Assembly: GCA_013289825.1 (NCBI GenBank)
Contig: JABCZF010000010.1
Coordinates: 1-64,000 of the forward strand
Direction of reading: 5' to 3'
DNA: 64,000 nt
Source: Acidobacteriota bacterium
GTDB taxonomy: Bacteria > Acidobacteriota > Terriglobia > Acidiferrales > UBA7541
Shown here: piece after piece, positions 8,853-17,312 of the stretch
How the letters are laid out: every line of letters starts with the position of its first letter
Numbering within the stretch: position 1 is the stretch's first letter
Made by a program: the position numbers and the translations under genes
Notes under the pieces: model-generated
What the model saw: the letters and a program-made list of their open reading frames with translations, nothing else
Told to the model about the DNA's origin: nothing
The model's database searches: none

Positions 8853-9593
8853 ATGAAAAAGTCTTCCATTACGATTGCGGTAATAGGTCTGGCGCTCTTA
8901 CCGCCGGTGGCCTGTACGCAAGCTCCGAATGTCGCATCGACGATCGCGGCGACTCTTACGGGGGAGGTCACGCTCATCCCGTCTAACAGCGACCAGCGGG
9001 TGAAGGATGCCTCGCGTGTCGTCGTGTGGTTGTCATCGCCAGACCTCCCCCATCTAGCCCGCGCGGCCGCCGAGAAACAGCAGCACTTTCGAGTGGTGCA
9101 GCATAACAAGCGGTTTGAACCTAGTCTGCTCGTGGTGCCCATCGGAAGCACAGTGGATTTCCCTAATTTGGATCCTTGGTTTCACAACGTCTTCTCTCTT
9201 TATCAGGGAAAACGATTCGATCTTGGTCTATACCAGGCGGGAGCGCAGAAATCCATTCGCTTCGACCAGCCCGGTCCGTCCTACCTGTTCTGCAACATTC
9301 ACCCTGAAATGACCGGCGTAATTCTTGCCGTCGGTTCGGAGTTCTTCGCCACGTCGGACAAAGCAGGACATTACTCCATTGCCGGCATTCCTCCCGGCAA
9401 GTATATGCTTCATGTGTGGTATGAATCTGCGACCGCCGAGACGCTGCAGGCGCTGGAACGCCTGGTTGTGGTGGACAGCGGCAACCCGCCCTTCACGGCT
9501 ATCTCCATTCCCGTAACTAAGCCGATGCATTCAGAGCACAAGAACAAGTACGGAGAGAAATACGATCCAGACTCGGTGAAAACGGTGTATTGA
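8853..9593 (+). CDS. Exported cupredoxin-like type-1 copper protein with carboxypeptidase-regulatory-like domain
   Basis: The 246-residue product has an export signal ending around VACTQ. Residues about 85-160 form a plastocyanin-like fold with all four type-1 copper ligands visible: His111 (DPWFHNV), Cys147, His150 and Met153 (LFCNIHPEMTGVI). Residues about 165-215 look like a carboxypeptidase-regulatory-like beta-sandwich (SDKAGHYSIAGIPPGKYMLHVW). Similar proteins are often annotated as methylamine-utilisation-like or plastocyanin-like and act in periplasmic electron transfer. The gene starts 6 bases after the porin-like gene, so the two are probably co-transcribed. The electron partner is not identifiable here. 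Confidence 0.85.
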   Translation: MKKSSITIAVIGLALLPPVACTQAPNVASTIAATLTGEVTLIPSNSDQRVKDASRVVVWLSSPDLPHLARAAAEKQQHFRVVQHNKRFEPSLLVVPIGSTVDFPNLDPWFHNVFSLYQGKRFDLGLYQAGAQKSIRFDQPGPSYLFCNIHPEMTGVILAVGSEFFATSDKAGHYSIAGIPPGKYMLHVWYESATAETLQALERLVVVDSGNPPFTAISIPVTKPMHSEHKNKYGEKYDPDSVKTVY

Positions 9594-9712
9594 CTTGCTT
9601 GTAATTCCAAACAAATTTGTAAGTGGGCTGACTCCGGTGAGTTCCGCTGCTTCCCGTAGACGGCGCAGACATCTCGTGGCAGCGCTACTTTGAAAAACTA
9701 AGGATCAGATCT

Positions 9713-10447
9713 ATGGAAACTATTCTGGTGGTTGAAGACAGCCGTCCAATGCAGCGGACGCTGCAACGCCTCTTTGAAGCGGATTCCTTGAGCGTTACAA
9801 TCGCCTCGGACGGCCCGGCTGGCCTCGAGAGCTTTCGTACGCAGCCGCCTAGCGCGGTCGTACTCGACCTGAAACTCCCAGGCATGTCCGGCAGGGAACT
9901 CTGCCGCGCTTTCAAATCAATGGCGGCTTCGGTGCCGATTGTGGTGTTGAGCGCGAACTCGGAAGTGGAAGATAAAGTGCTGCTGTTGGAGCTGGGCGCC
10001 GACGACTATGTCACCAAGCCTTTCAGCCCCAGAGAATTGCTGGCCAGAGTCCGCCGTGCGATGCGTCGTAGCACGGCGAAGACCATTCTGGTATCGAATG
10101 TAGTTCCCAAAACGGTGAGCCACCAGGTCCTCGAGTTTGGTGATGCTCACATCGATTTTACGAGCATGGAAGCGACCAGGGCCGGCAAACCGCTGTCACT
10201 GACGGCCCAGGAGTTCAAACTCCTGAAGTTCTTCGCCTCTTCGCCCGGGCGAGTTCTTTCGCGCGAAGAACTTCTCAATGAGGTCTGGGGATACCAGAAC
10301 TACCCCTCCACACGCACCGTCGACAACCACATTCTCCGTCTTCGGCAAAGACTTGAGCCTGATCCCGCCAATCCGTGCTTCTTCCTGACTATTCACGGGG
10401 CTGGCTATAAGTTTGTGATTGGCAATCCCGCTGTCAACAAACCCTAG
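9713..10447 (+). CDS. Two-component response regulator, OmpR/PhoB type
   Basis: The 244-residue product has a receiver domain (residues 1-120) with the acidic pocket VVEDS, phospho-acceptor Asp52 in VVLDLKLPG, the switch residues Ser80/Ala81 in VVLSANSE, and Lys102 in DDYVTKPFSPREL. A winged-helix DNA-binding domain follows (about 135-238), with LTAQEFKLLKFF and the recognition segment STRTVDNHILRLRQRLEPD, ending with the wing GAGYKF. The histidine kinase gene begins 18 bases downstream, so the two form a pair. The porin-like and copper-protein genes just upstream are plausible targets. A decayed paralogue lies at 13322-13907. Confidence 0.95.
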   Translation: METILVVEDSRPMQRTLQRLFEADSLSVTIASDGPAGLESFRTQPPSAVVLDLKLPGMSGRELCRAFKSMAASVPIVVLSANSEVEDKVLLLELGADDYVTKPFSPRELLARVRRAMRRSTAKTILVSNVVPKTVSHQVLEFGDAHIDFTSMEATRAGKPLSLTAQEFKLLKFFASSPGRVLSREELLNEVWGYQNYPSTRTVDNHILRLRQRLEPDPANPCFFLTIHGAGYKFVIGNPAVNKP

Positions 10448-10465
10448 AGAATCTTCAGAACGCAA

Positions 10466-12232
10466 ATGACTCATCTTCGTCTTCGTACACAGCTGTTCAT
10501 CGCAACTCTGCTGATCATTTCGGGCTTGGCGGGCTCGCTACTCTTCATAATTCGCCGCACGGTTGGCGTTGAAACCGACCGGCAAGTACGGGACGGAACG
10601 GAAGCCTCCGTTCGGGCATTTGAAACTGTTCAGCGGCAGAGAGAATTTCAACTTTCCCGCACGGCAGCAATGCTTGCGGATCTCCCCACGCTGAAAGCCT
10701 TAATGACCACCGAAGACGCGCTGACCATCCAGGACGGCTCGGCGGCATTTTGGAAACTCGCTGGTAGCGATCTGTTTATTCTCGCCAGGCACGACGGTGA
10801 AGTAGAAGCGCTGCATCTGAGCAGGCCGGGTTGGTCTGCTGCGAATGCGAAACACGATCTACGCAGGTCCATAGAACAAGGAGAGGACGCATCGTGGTGG
10901 TATGACGATGGACGTCTATATTGGGTATTTGTGCGCCCAATTACCGCTGGATCCGGCAGCACTTCAGAACAGCTTGGATTGTTGGCAGTTGGCTACCAGA
11001 TTGATTCCACCGTTGCCAAGCAACTTGCCGTGGTGGCAGGCTATCAAATTGCCCTCGCTACCGGCGACAACGTCATCGCTTCTACGCTGCCCCCGCGCGA
11101 GGACGCAGAGTTGCGCCGCATCATCGCTGCGGACGATTTCTCTTCCAACTTCAATCCTCGCGAAATCTCTCTTGGCGGAAGCGATTACGCATTCTCGTCC
11201 GTATGGCTGCATGGAGCGCTCCCTTCCCCGGTACGCTGCTTCGTATTGATGCCTCTGCTCCCCGTCGCCAGTTTCATTGCCCACCTGAATCACACCATCT
11301 ATTTGGTGGGTATATCGGCGGTAATTCTCGGTGCGCTTCTCTTTAGTTTCGTCTCTCGTACGATCACCCGGCCTCTCGAAAATCTCGCAGCAGGTGTCCG
11401 CGCGCTTGCTGCCGGTGATTTCACGTACTCCATTGTTCCAAAAGGCAGCAGCGAAGTTGTCGATCTGAGCGAAGCATTTGCGAAGATGCGCGAGGAGCTT
11501 CTGAGTTCGCAAAACCAGCGTATCGAAGCCGAGCGTATCGCTGCTCTCGGCAGAGCAGCCGGTTCCATTTCTCACGACCTACGTCACTACCTTGCTACCG
11601 TCGTTGCCAATGCAGAGTTTCTGTACGAAGCCGAAGGCATGAAGCCGAACAGAAGCGAAATCTATCAGGAGATCATGACCGCCTCGAACCAGATGACAGA
11701 CCTAATCGATTCGATGCGCGAATTGGCGCATCAAGGCAGCTCGCTATCGCGCGAGCCTGCCGGGCTGGATCAGATCCTTCGCCACGCGATTGACGCAGTT
11801 CGCGTCAGGCCGGAATTTCGTAGCTCGAAAATCACGCTTGCCTTGGATCAGGGAGCGCATGGCATGTTTGACGGCAAGAAACTGGAGCGCGCTTTCATTA
11901 ATTTGCTCATAAACGGATGCGAAGCAACAGCTACTGGAGACAGCAAGGTCGCTATCGATGTCCGCGCGAAAGGGGAGCTTTTTGAGATTCGGATAACCGA
12001 CAATGGCGCCGGCATCCCTGACGAAATCCGCAGCTCCCTGTTCGATCCTTTCGTCAGCTACGGCAAACCCAACGGTACGGGCCTCGGCCTGGCGATCGTG
12101 AGTAAAATTATCCACGATCACGGCGGATCCACATCGATCGAGAGCACCTCTAGAGCCGGGACGACCGTGTTGGTCATTCTTCCTCGCTCCCCGCGTCCGG
12201 TTACTTCGGGCGTGCCATCGACTATCGCGTGA
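10466..12232 (+). CDS. Membrane sensor histidine kinase
   Basis: The 588-residue protein has one membrane helix at about residues 9-30, a periplasmic sensor domain (about 35-265, probably CACHE/CHASE-like), a second helix at about 278-298 and a HAMP linker starting at TRPLENLAAGVRALAAGDF. The dimerisation/phospho-acceptor helix has His370 in AAGSISHDLRHYLA. The ATPase domain shows an N-box (AFINLLINGCEA, about 476-487), DNGAGIP (512-518) and GTGLGLAIV (537-545). It should phosphorylate the response regulator encoded just upstream. The signal is not evident. The gene ends 4 bases from the end of the convergent DinB-like gene, with no terminator between them. Confidence 0.95.
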   Translation: MTHLRLRTQLFIATLLIISGLAGSLLFIIRRTVGVETDRQVRDGTEASVRAFETVQRQREFQLSRTAAMLADLPTLKALMTTEDALTIQDGSAAFWKLAGSDLFILARHDGEVEALHLSRPGWSAANAKHDLRRSIEQGEDASWWYDDGRLYWVFVRPITAGSGSTSEQLGLLAVGYQIDSTVAKQLAVVAGYQIALATGDNVIASTLPPREDAELRRIIAADDFSSNFNPREISLGGSDYAFSSVWLHGALPSPVRCFVLMPLLPVASFIAHLNHTIYLVGISAVILGALLFSFVSRTITRPLENLAAGVRALAAGDFTYSIVPKGSSEVVDLSEAFAKMREELLSSQNQRIEAERIAALGRAAGSISHDLRHYLATVVANAEFLYEAEGMKPNRSEIYQEIMTASNQMTDLIDSMRELAHQGSSLSREPAGLDQILRHAIDAVRVRPEFRSSKITLALDQGAHGMFDGKKLERAFINLLINGCEATATGDSKVAIDVRAKGELFEIRITDNGAGIPDEIRSSLFDPFVSYGKPNGTGLGLAIVSKIIHDHGGSTSIESTSRAGTTVLVILPRSPRPVTSGVPSTIA

Positions 12233-12236
12233 CCAG

Positions 12237-12770
12237 TTACCCTTTGGGGAGAACCCCGCGCCATGCATAGATGTCCTCGCTGTTGACCGCTACGCCCGCC
12301 AGTTTCAGATAGAAAAATAGCTGGTACTTGTGATTGATCAAGTGCTCTAGATTGCCCAGAAGCAGGCTCAGCAGCGTCTCGCCCTCAGGGACAAATACGG
12401 TGGGTATTCTGCGGGCCAAGTCCGCGTCCGTGCTTTGCTGGAACCCGCGGTGGATGTGATCTGCGTATATCTTCATCTGCTTTCTTGCCTCTTCCGGGAG
12501 ACAAGCGTGATTTACTGGCAGCGACTGAAGAGACACAAAGCCGGAAAGCTCGGAAGGGTACGCAGCGTACAACGCGGCGCAAAAGCCCGCCACACAATCC
12601 AGGAGATGCCCCACAAGATGCCCCAGATCGCTTGCTGTCGGCTGCCCATTGGGCAGCTCCGGCCGCCAAGTGAGGTGCTCCACTGGGATCAACTCCACCA
12701 GATGATCCGTTCGCTCGATCGTTTCCGACACCTTGTTTTCCAGAGAGTTCACATTGTCTCGCCCTGACAT
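12237..12770 (-). CDS. DinB-family protein
   Basis: The 177-residue product has the four-helix DinB/DUF664-type pattern. Helix 1 carries ETIERTDHLVELIP, followed by a WRP segment, then LGHLVGHLLDCVAGF with the first metal-ligand histidine, and the C-terminal NLEHLINHKYQLFFYLKLAG with the others. Members are putative metal-dependent thiol transferases (bacillithiol or mycothiol type) or stress-induced proteins of unknown activity, so no reaction can be assigned. The gene is convergent with the sensor kinase gene. A second DinB-type sequence, now broken, lies at 22307-22490. Confidence 0.82.
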   Translation of the reverse strand: MSGRDNVNSLENKVSETIERTDHLVELIPVEHLTWRPELPNGQPTASDLGHLVGHLLDCVAGFCAALYAAYPSELSGFVSLQSLPVNHACLPEEARKQMKIYADHIHRGFQQSTDADLARRIPTVFVPEGETLLSLLLGNLEHLINHKYQLFFYLKLAGVAVNSEDIYAWRGVLPKG

Positions 12771-13321
12771 GGCATTGCCCCTTCACTCACCTGGCACGCT
12801 GCTAGCCACTGGCTTACATCCCCAGAATGCCTTGGCCCACCTTTAAGCGGACCTGGATCCAGACGCTTCGCTTGCCCGGCGAGACAGAAAGGTTACATTC
12901 TAATGACATTCCCCGTATTGAATGGATTTCGATTTGGCCGTAGCGTAGCACCGGTGGCAAGCGTCCTGATCTGCGTGGTGTGATTCATCCATTGGAGAAC
13001 TCCGCGGACCAAGAAGAGGCCCTGCCCGGATACTGCTTGTCGATCGCGGCTGTGGCCGTGATCATCGTCTGACTGAGGGGACACCTCGGCAGCTTGCTCA
13101 ACGGAGTGGAATGGACCGGAATAGATCGAAACTCCTCAGACGCGGGTCGATTGATCCTCCTACAAGACGATTTCCAATGGGCGTGAAGCACAAACATGAC
13201 CTCCATTTGACTTCTGCTTGACAACGCACTCCTTGACGTCCGCTAAGGTTTAATTCTCAGCACAGCTCGGGAATTTGCTGGTGAGCGCGCAATCCGCGTC
13301 GGCCGGTCCAGAGGTTGCACA
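12771..13321. other. Intergenic stretch, no supported gene
   Basis: About 550 bases upstream of the DinB-like gene and of the broken response regulator. Short minus-strand frames (12893-13084, 12985-13224) have no recognisable domain. A TTGACA hexamer at about 13218 is present without a good -10 partner. Nothing firm can be annotated. Confidence 0.35.
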
Positions 13322-13907
13322 GTGAAATTTCATCAATTGGCACAGTCTTCGGCCCATCCAAGGCCCATTTCGGCGCTTTACCTAGATGATTCGCTGGCGC
13401 GAATCCCGATTGTGGATTTGAAGGAAAGTCGGCGGCTTTCGCGGTTCCTCCCGCTCATCGTCCTGATTCCCACATCCCATGTTGTTAAGGACCATGGTGT
13501 CGCGCCCCAGATCGCGGCCAGCAAGTCCCTCTGGCAGAGCCCGGGGGCCGCGAGAATGCTCGGCCTGCGTGACAAAGCCGTGGAGCAATTCAAAACACAA
13601 ACATGAAGAACGAGTTTGTGCTCGGAGACGCGAGAGTCAATTTCGCAACCAAGGAATTCGCCACAAAGGCCAGCCCGTGACGTACGTGGTGATGGAGTCC
13701 AGGACCTTGAAAAACACGATTCGGAATGAGAGGCGCGCGATTTCCAGCGATGAACTGCTAGACCAGGATTGGCGATATGAGAACTATCCGCGCATGCGTA
13801 CGGTCGACAAACACATTTTAAGGTTGCGGCAAAAACTTGAACGAGAACCGCCACGGCCGGCACATTTTTGAACCGTCCACGGCGTTGGTTACAAGTTCTT
13901 GCCCTAG
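13322..13907 (+). pseudogene. Decayed OmpR-type response regulator
   Basis: Three frames must be combined to read this gene. The C-terminal half is clear: a linker (FVLGDARVNFATKE), a stop, then after a frame change IRNERRAISSDELLDQDW and YENYPRMRTVDKHILRLRQK, and after another frame change near 13870 TVHGVGYKFLP and a TAG at 13905-13907. This matches the winged-helix domain of the intact regulator at 9713-10447 (DNHILRLRQRLE and GAGYKF). The receiver half (about 13322-13606) is much weaker; only fragments such as FLPLIVLIP and a VTKP-like piece in a different frame survive. It has several frameshifts and in-frame stops and cannot make a full protein. Confidence 0.85.
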
Positions 13908-13971
13908 CACGCCACACGCCGACGACGGGAGGTCACGCTCGCGGATTTCATGGTTCGCCTTGGAGATGCTA

Positions 13972-14535
13972 ATGCCAGAACACAATCGTACGGGGAATTT
14001 TGAGCGAGAGGCACTGCCGCATCTAGACGCGGCCTACAACCTAGCGCGCGGGCTCACGCGCAATGAACAGGATGCCGAGGACGTTGTCCAGGAAGCATAC
14101 TTGCGCGCCTTCAGATTCTTTTCCGGCTTCCGAGGCGGCGATGCGCGCGCATGGCTCATGAGAATCGTCCGGAATACTTGCTATACCTGGTTGCATGTAA
14201 ATCGGCCACTGCAAGTCGCCAAGGAATTTGAAGAGAACCTTTTCCGTCCTGATTCTTGCGCTCCCAATCCAGAAGAAGCCCTGCTCCAAAACGACAACGG
14301 CATTCTGCTGCGAAAGGCGCTGGAGAAACTCCCGCCGAATTTTCGGGAAGTGCTCATTCTTCGCGAACTCGAGGGGATGTCTTACAAAGAGATCTCAGAT
14401 ATCACCGGCATGCCCGCAGGCACGGTGATGTCGAGCCTATCGCGGGCGCGGGGCCGGCTTCGTCAAGCACTGGCAGGTCTCAAGAGCGCGGGTACGGCGT
14501 CAAGTTCACCGCGAATCGTACGTGCGAGTATATGA
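13972..14535 (+). CDS. RNA polymerase sigma factor, ECF subfamily
   Basis: The 187-residue product has sigma region 2 (LPHLDAAYNLARGLTRNEQD, then AEDVVQEAYLRAFRFFSGF and ARAWLMRIVRNTCY) and sigma region 4 (LEKLPPNFREVLILRELEG, YKEISDITGMPAGTVMSSLS, RARGRLRQAL). I chose the ATG at 13972 because GGAG lies 6 bases upstream; another ATG is at 13966, and upstream in-frame codons run into the broken regulator. It would direct polymerase to a small stress or envelope regulon. No anti-sigma gene follows: the next 300 bases are non-coding, so its control is unknown. Confidence 0.93.
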   Translation: MPEHNRTGNFEREALPHLDAAYNLARGLTRNEQDAEDVVQEAYLRAFRFFSGFRGGDARAWLMRIVRNTCYTWLHVNRPLQVAKEFEENLFRPDSCAPNPEEALLQNDNGILLRKALEKLPPNFREVLILRELEGMSYKEISDITGMPAGTVMSSLSRARGRLRQALAGLKSAGTASSSPRIVRASI

Positions 14536-14837
14536 ATGCATGCGCGTGGATCATCAGTGATAGACGAATTCTAACGTATGGCGGCCACTTGGCATATTCT
14601 CAGAAAGGGACAAGTCACGAACCCGCGTTCTTCGACATGGTGGTTGTTCTGAGCTTTCTTGTTGTGGCTACTGACGGCCCGTCTTTGTTAAGAGGCGGAC
14701 AAAGCGGCACGCTTCAGCAAGAAGACTCCGCAGTTCGCCAAGGTTGTCTGCTGTTAAGCCTGGTTTCGAATTTGAACCCCTGCCAACCCAGCACGCCGGA
14801 TTTGCTCCTTCGGTCGTTGCCTCTGTTACCGGCGGCA
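14536..14837. other. Intergenic stretch where an anti-sigma gene would be expected
   Basis: About 300 bases between the ECF sigma gene and the convergent radical SAM gene. An open frame with a hydrophobic piece (VVVLSFLVVATDGPSLL, near 14645) crosses it but has no start signal and no family resemblance. I see no hairpin strong enough to call a terminator. Confidence 0.35.
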
Positions 14838-16712
14838 CTACGACATCGCCATTGAAGGGGGCGTAGGAGCCGCTTCGATCTGCACCAATGACGGTTCCAC
14901 TTTTACTTTTCCGCCGATCGGTTGGGCAAGGTCTACATTCCTACCCTTGGCATAGATTTCGTGACGAGGATGGCTTCCGTGCCACTCCGCTAGCGTAGCC
15001 GTGCGATTCATGTGCTCGATAACTTTCCGCCAACCGCCGCCGTTGTAAGAGCAAAAGCTAATTTCTCCTTGTTGGGTTGCCACTGGCGTACTCGAACTGG
15101 AGACGGCAGAAAAATCGTAATTGAAAGCATCTTGGAACCACAACCCGTTGACGGTCATCACTCTCCAACGGCCAGCATAAGAATATGCTTTCTGGGACCA
15201 ATCATCGCTACTGCCAGCAACACGGTAGAAACAATCGTTGAGCAAACCCCTAAGCTGCGCGAGGCCGAAGCCCAAGGGAGCTTTCTTCTGATCGAAATTG
15301 CGGAGTACAGACAACCGGACGAGAGCTCTTGTAAAGGCCGGTCGTCTCCCACGATCCGTTATTTCCACGATGTCGCGCATGAATTGCTCTAAGTTGAAGA
15401 AGGACGGAATCGGAAGTGCCGCCTTTTGGACCGTATCTACCAGCAAGAGGCTGAACATCCCGTGATTTGGGTGTGTGTCCGGGAAAAGGCTTCCTAATTC
15501 TGCATGTGGAGTTAGGACGTCGCACAAATGAGCAAATATTCCATAGTCCGAGATCGGGAACCAATCGCGCATTGGCCGCCAGGTGGTCGAACCCTGTTCT
15601 TGCAGATCATAGGCGAGTTGCGAGAGGGGATAACGTTTCGCGTAGCGGTGGTCGCTGGATATGCGTTCATCTCTGCCCGTAAACATGACAGGCTGAAAAA
15701 GCACGCCGTGAATCTTGTCCGTGTTCTCAATTGCGAAACGGACGATGTCACCGAGCCCGTCGTTGTTGAGGCCGTTGACTACGGTAACTTGGAGCGTGGT
15801 TCGCATTCCGGCCAAAGCGATGTTTTCTAATGCTTGCCGCTTCACTTCCATGTAATTTCCTAGCCCGCGATGTTTGTTCTTTTCTTCCGAAACGCCGTCG
15901 CACTGAAGGTATACGGCATGTAATCCAGCCTCCCTCGCCTGAAGAACAAAGTCTCTGCTCTCGGCAAAACGCACACCGTTCGTCGCGACGTGAACCCGGT
16001 GGAGGCCCCTGCTTTTCGCGTGCCGGACGGCCTCAAGAAAAATCGGTGAAACAGTGGGCTCTCCTCCGGAAAACAGAACGTTGACCTCTCGCTGAGGCTT
16101 AAAAGAAACGGTCTTGTCGAAGATGGTTTTGATATCTTCCATATCCAATTCGTGGACGTACCCGGCGGCGTTCGCGTCCATGAAGCACGGCGAACACATC
16201 ATGTTGCATCGGTTGGTCAGATCCACGATCAAAAATGATCCCCGGCCGGATCTGATGCTGTTGAGACCGTGATTGTGCAGTTCATGGTCGTGGGCGCATT
16301 CAAAATCTCGACCAAAAGCCAGGCGCTCCATCCTTCGGAAAAAATCCGGGTGATTGGACAGTACGTCTTCAAACGGGCCATGCCTGTCGCACATTTTGCG
16401 CATCAGGATGCGCCCGCTTTCCTCCAATATTTCCGAATCGACGATTCCCGGCTGTTCTCTAAAATCAGTGACCTCATGCTCGCCGCTCAGAACCGCATGT
16501 GCTGCTTCGCGGTTGCAATCGGGACACAGCGAAGACGTTTTCCTGGGCACACCCAGTTCCGTCGACCTTCTTTGGGCCATCTTGAGCAGCGGTCCAGGCG
16601 CCCACTTTGGTGTGGGCAAGACTCCCGCTCGTAATACGTTGTTAATTGGCTGAAGAAATTTCCAACCTACATTTGCGATGGCACAAAAGGCGTCAGCCTT
16701 GGACGTAAACAT
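14838..16712 (-). CDS. Radical SAM enzyme of the MJ0619 / tetraether lipid synthase (Tes/Mss-like) family
   Basis: The 624-residue protein starts at an ATG with GGGGAGG upstream. An N-terminal metal-binding module has CPDC (63-66) and MCDRHGPFEDVLSNHPDFF (Cys108 onward). The radical SAM core has Cys169/173/176 in LTNRCNMMCSPCF, the SAM contact FSGGEPT (214-220) and VATNGVRF. A conserved C-terminal block contains FCSYNGGGWRKVIE (553-566). This order is that of the archaeal MJ0619/tetraether synthase family, whose members join or methylate inert carbon centres; bacterial relatives are implicated in membrane-spanning lipids such as diabolic acids. Between the N-terminal module and the core, the usual Cys cluster is reduced to one Cys (139) within CAHDHELHNHG. 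The exact substrate is unknown. The AAR/ADO-like genes lie upstream on the same strand. Confidence 0.8.
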   Translation of the reverse strand: MFTSKADAFCAIANVGWKFLQPINNVLRAGVLPTPKWAPGPLLKMAQRRSTELGVPRKTSSLCPDCNREAAHAVLSGEHEVTDFREQPGIVDSEILEESGRILMRKMCDRHGPFEDVLSNHPDFFRRMERLAFGRDFECAHDHELHNHGLNSIRSGRGSFLIVDLTNRCNMMCSPCFMDANAAGYVHELDMEDIKTIFDKTVSFKPQREVNVLFSGGEPTVSPIFLEAVRHAKSRGLHRVHVATNGVRFAESRDFVLQAREAGLHAVYLQCDGVSEEKNKHRGLGNYMEVKRQALENIALAGMRTTLQVTVVNGLNNDGLGDIVRFAIENTDKIHGVLFQPVMFTGRDERISSDHRYAKRYPLSQLAYDLQEQGSTTWRPMRDWFPISDYGIFAHLCDVLTPHAELGSLFPDTHPNHGMFSLLLVDTVQKAALPIPSFFNLEQFMRDIVEITDRGRRPAFTRALVRLSVLRNFDQKKAPLGFGLAQLRGLLNDCFYRVAGSSDDWSQKAYSYAGRWRVMTVNGLWFQDAFNYDFSAVSSSSTPVATQQGEISFCSYNGGGWRKVIEHMNRTATLAEWHGSHPRHEIYAKGRNVDLAQPIGGKVKVEPSLVQIEAAPTPPSMAMS

Positions 16713-16826
16713 TGAGGTACCTCCCCGACGGTATGCTCACAGGGAAAAAGAAACGTGCTTTGGCGAAACAAATTGGACACGAAACCAATACGCGCATAGC
16801 TCGTCTCCTGTCAAGTAAAAATGTGG

Positions 16827-17230
16827 CTAGTGGCTAGCGAGAACCGTCCGCGACAATCTCCTTAACTCTGCGGCGACTGACAACGCGGAAGCCAGCCGGT
16901 CCAGCGCTTCTTCCACGTCAGTTTCCGCGAGGTCGCCCGGAAACACGAAGCGCCTCGTCGTTAATCCCGGGGCGATGGCAAATTCGAGTGAGGTGAGCCG
17001 CACCTGCGCCAGTGGACGCTTTCGGGGTCGCCTCGGATGCCCGCGGCTCCGAATCCCTGATCCAACGAGCGTTGGCCTCCTTGCTCGCTGGATCGCGCCG
17101 ACAACGCCCACTTAAGCGAGTCAGCGGTTGCTGCGCCTAGTCCTCTCAGAAACCTCCTGATGGAGCGCCGAGCAATGTAAACTGCTACGACTGATGGCCA
17201 CAGATATTCCCAGGCCACGTATGAACTCGT
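16827..17230 (-). pseudogene. Frameshifted small membrane-anchored protein gene
   Basis: Two protein-like pieces lie in different minus-strand frames. The first (about 17227-17090) reads YVAWEYLWPSVVAVYIARRS and RRFLRGLGAATADSLKWAL, a single membrane helix followed by a charged helix. The second (about 17015-16827) reads PLAQVRLTSLEFAIAPG and FVFPGDLAETDVEEALDRLA before a stop. Together they look like a protein of about 130 residues with an N-terminal anchor and a small alpha/beta domain, split by a frameshift near 17050-17090. I do not recognise a named family. The position between the AAR-like and radical SAM genes suggests it once belonged to the same transcription unit. Confidence 0.5.
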
Positions 17231-17312
17231 CCTCGCGGACTGTACGGTTACCCGAGATGGCGTATGAGCGGTTGGAGGTCCTGCTCGGTGATCTGGGAGA
17301 AATGAGCAATGC

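Noticed and set aside
12232..12237. Shared terminator between the convergent sensor kinase and DinB-like genes
   Set aside because: Only 4 bases separate the stops and no hairpin with a T-run is visible on either side.
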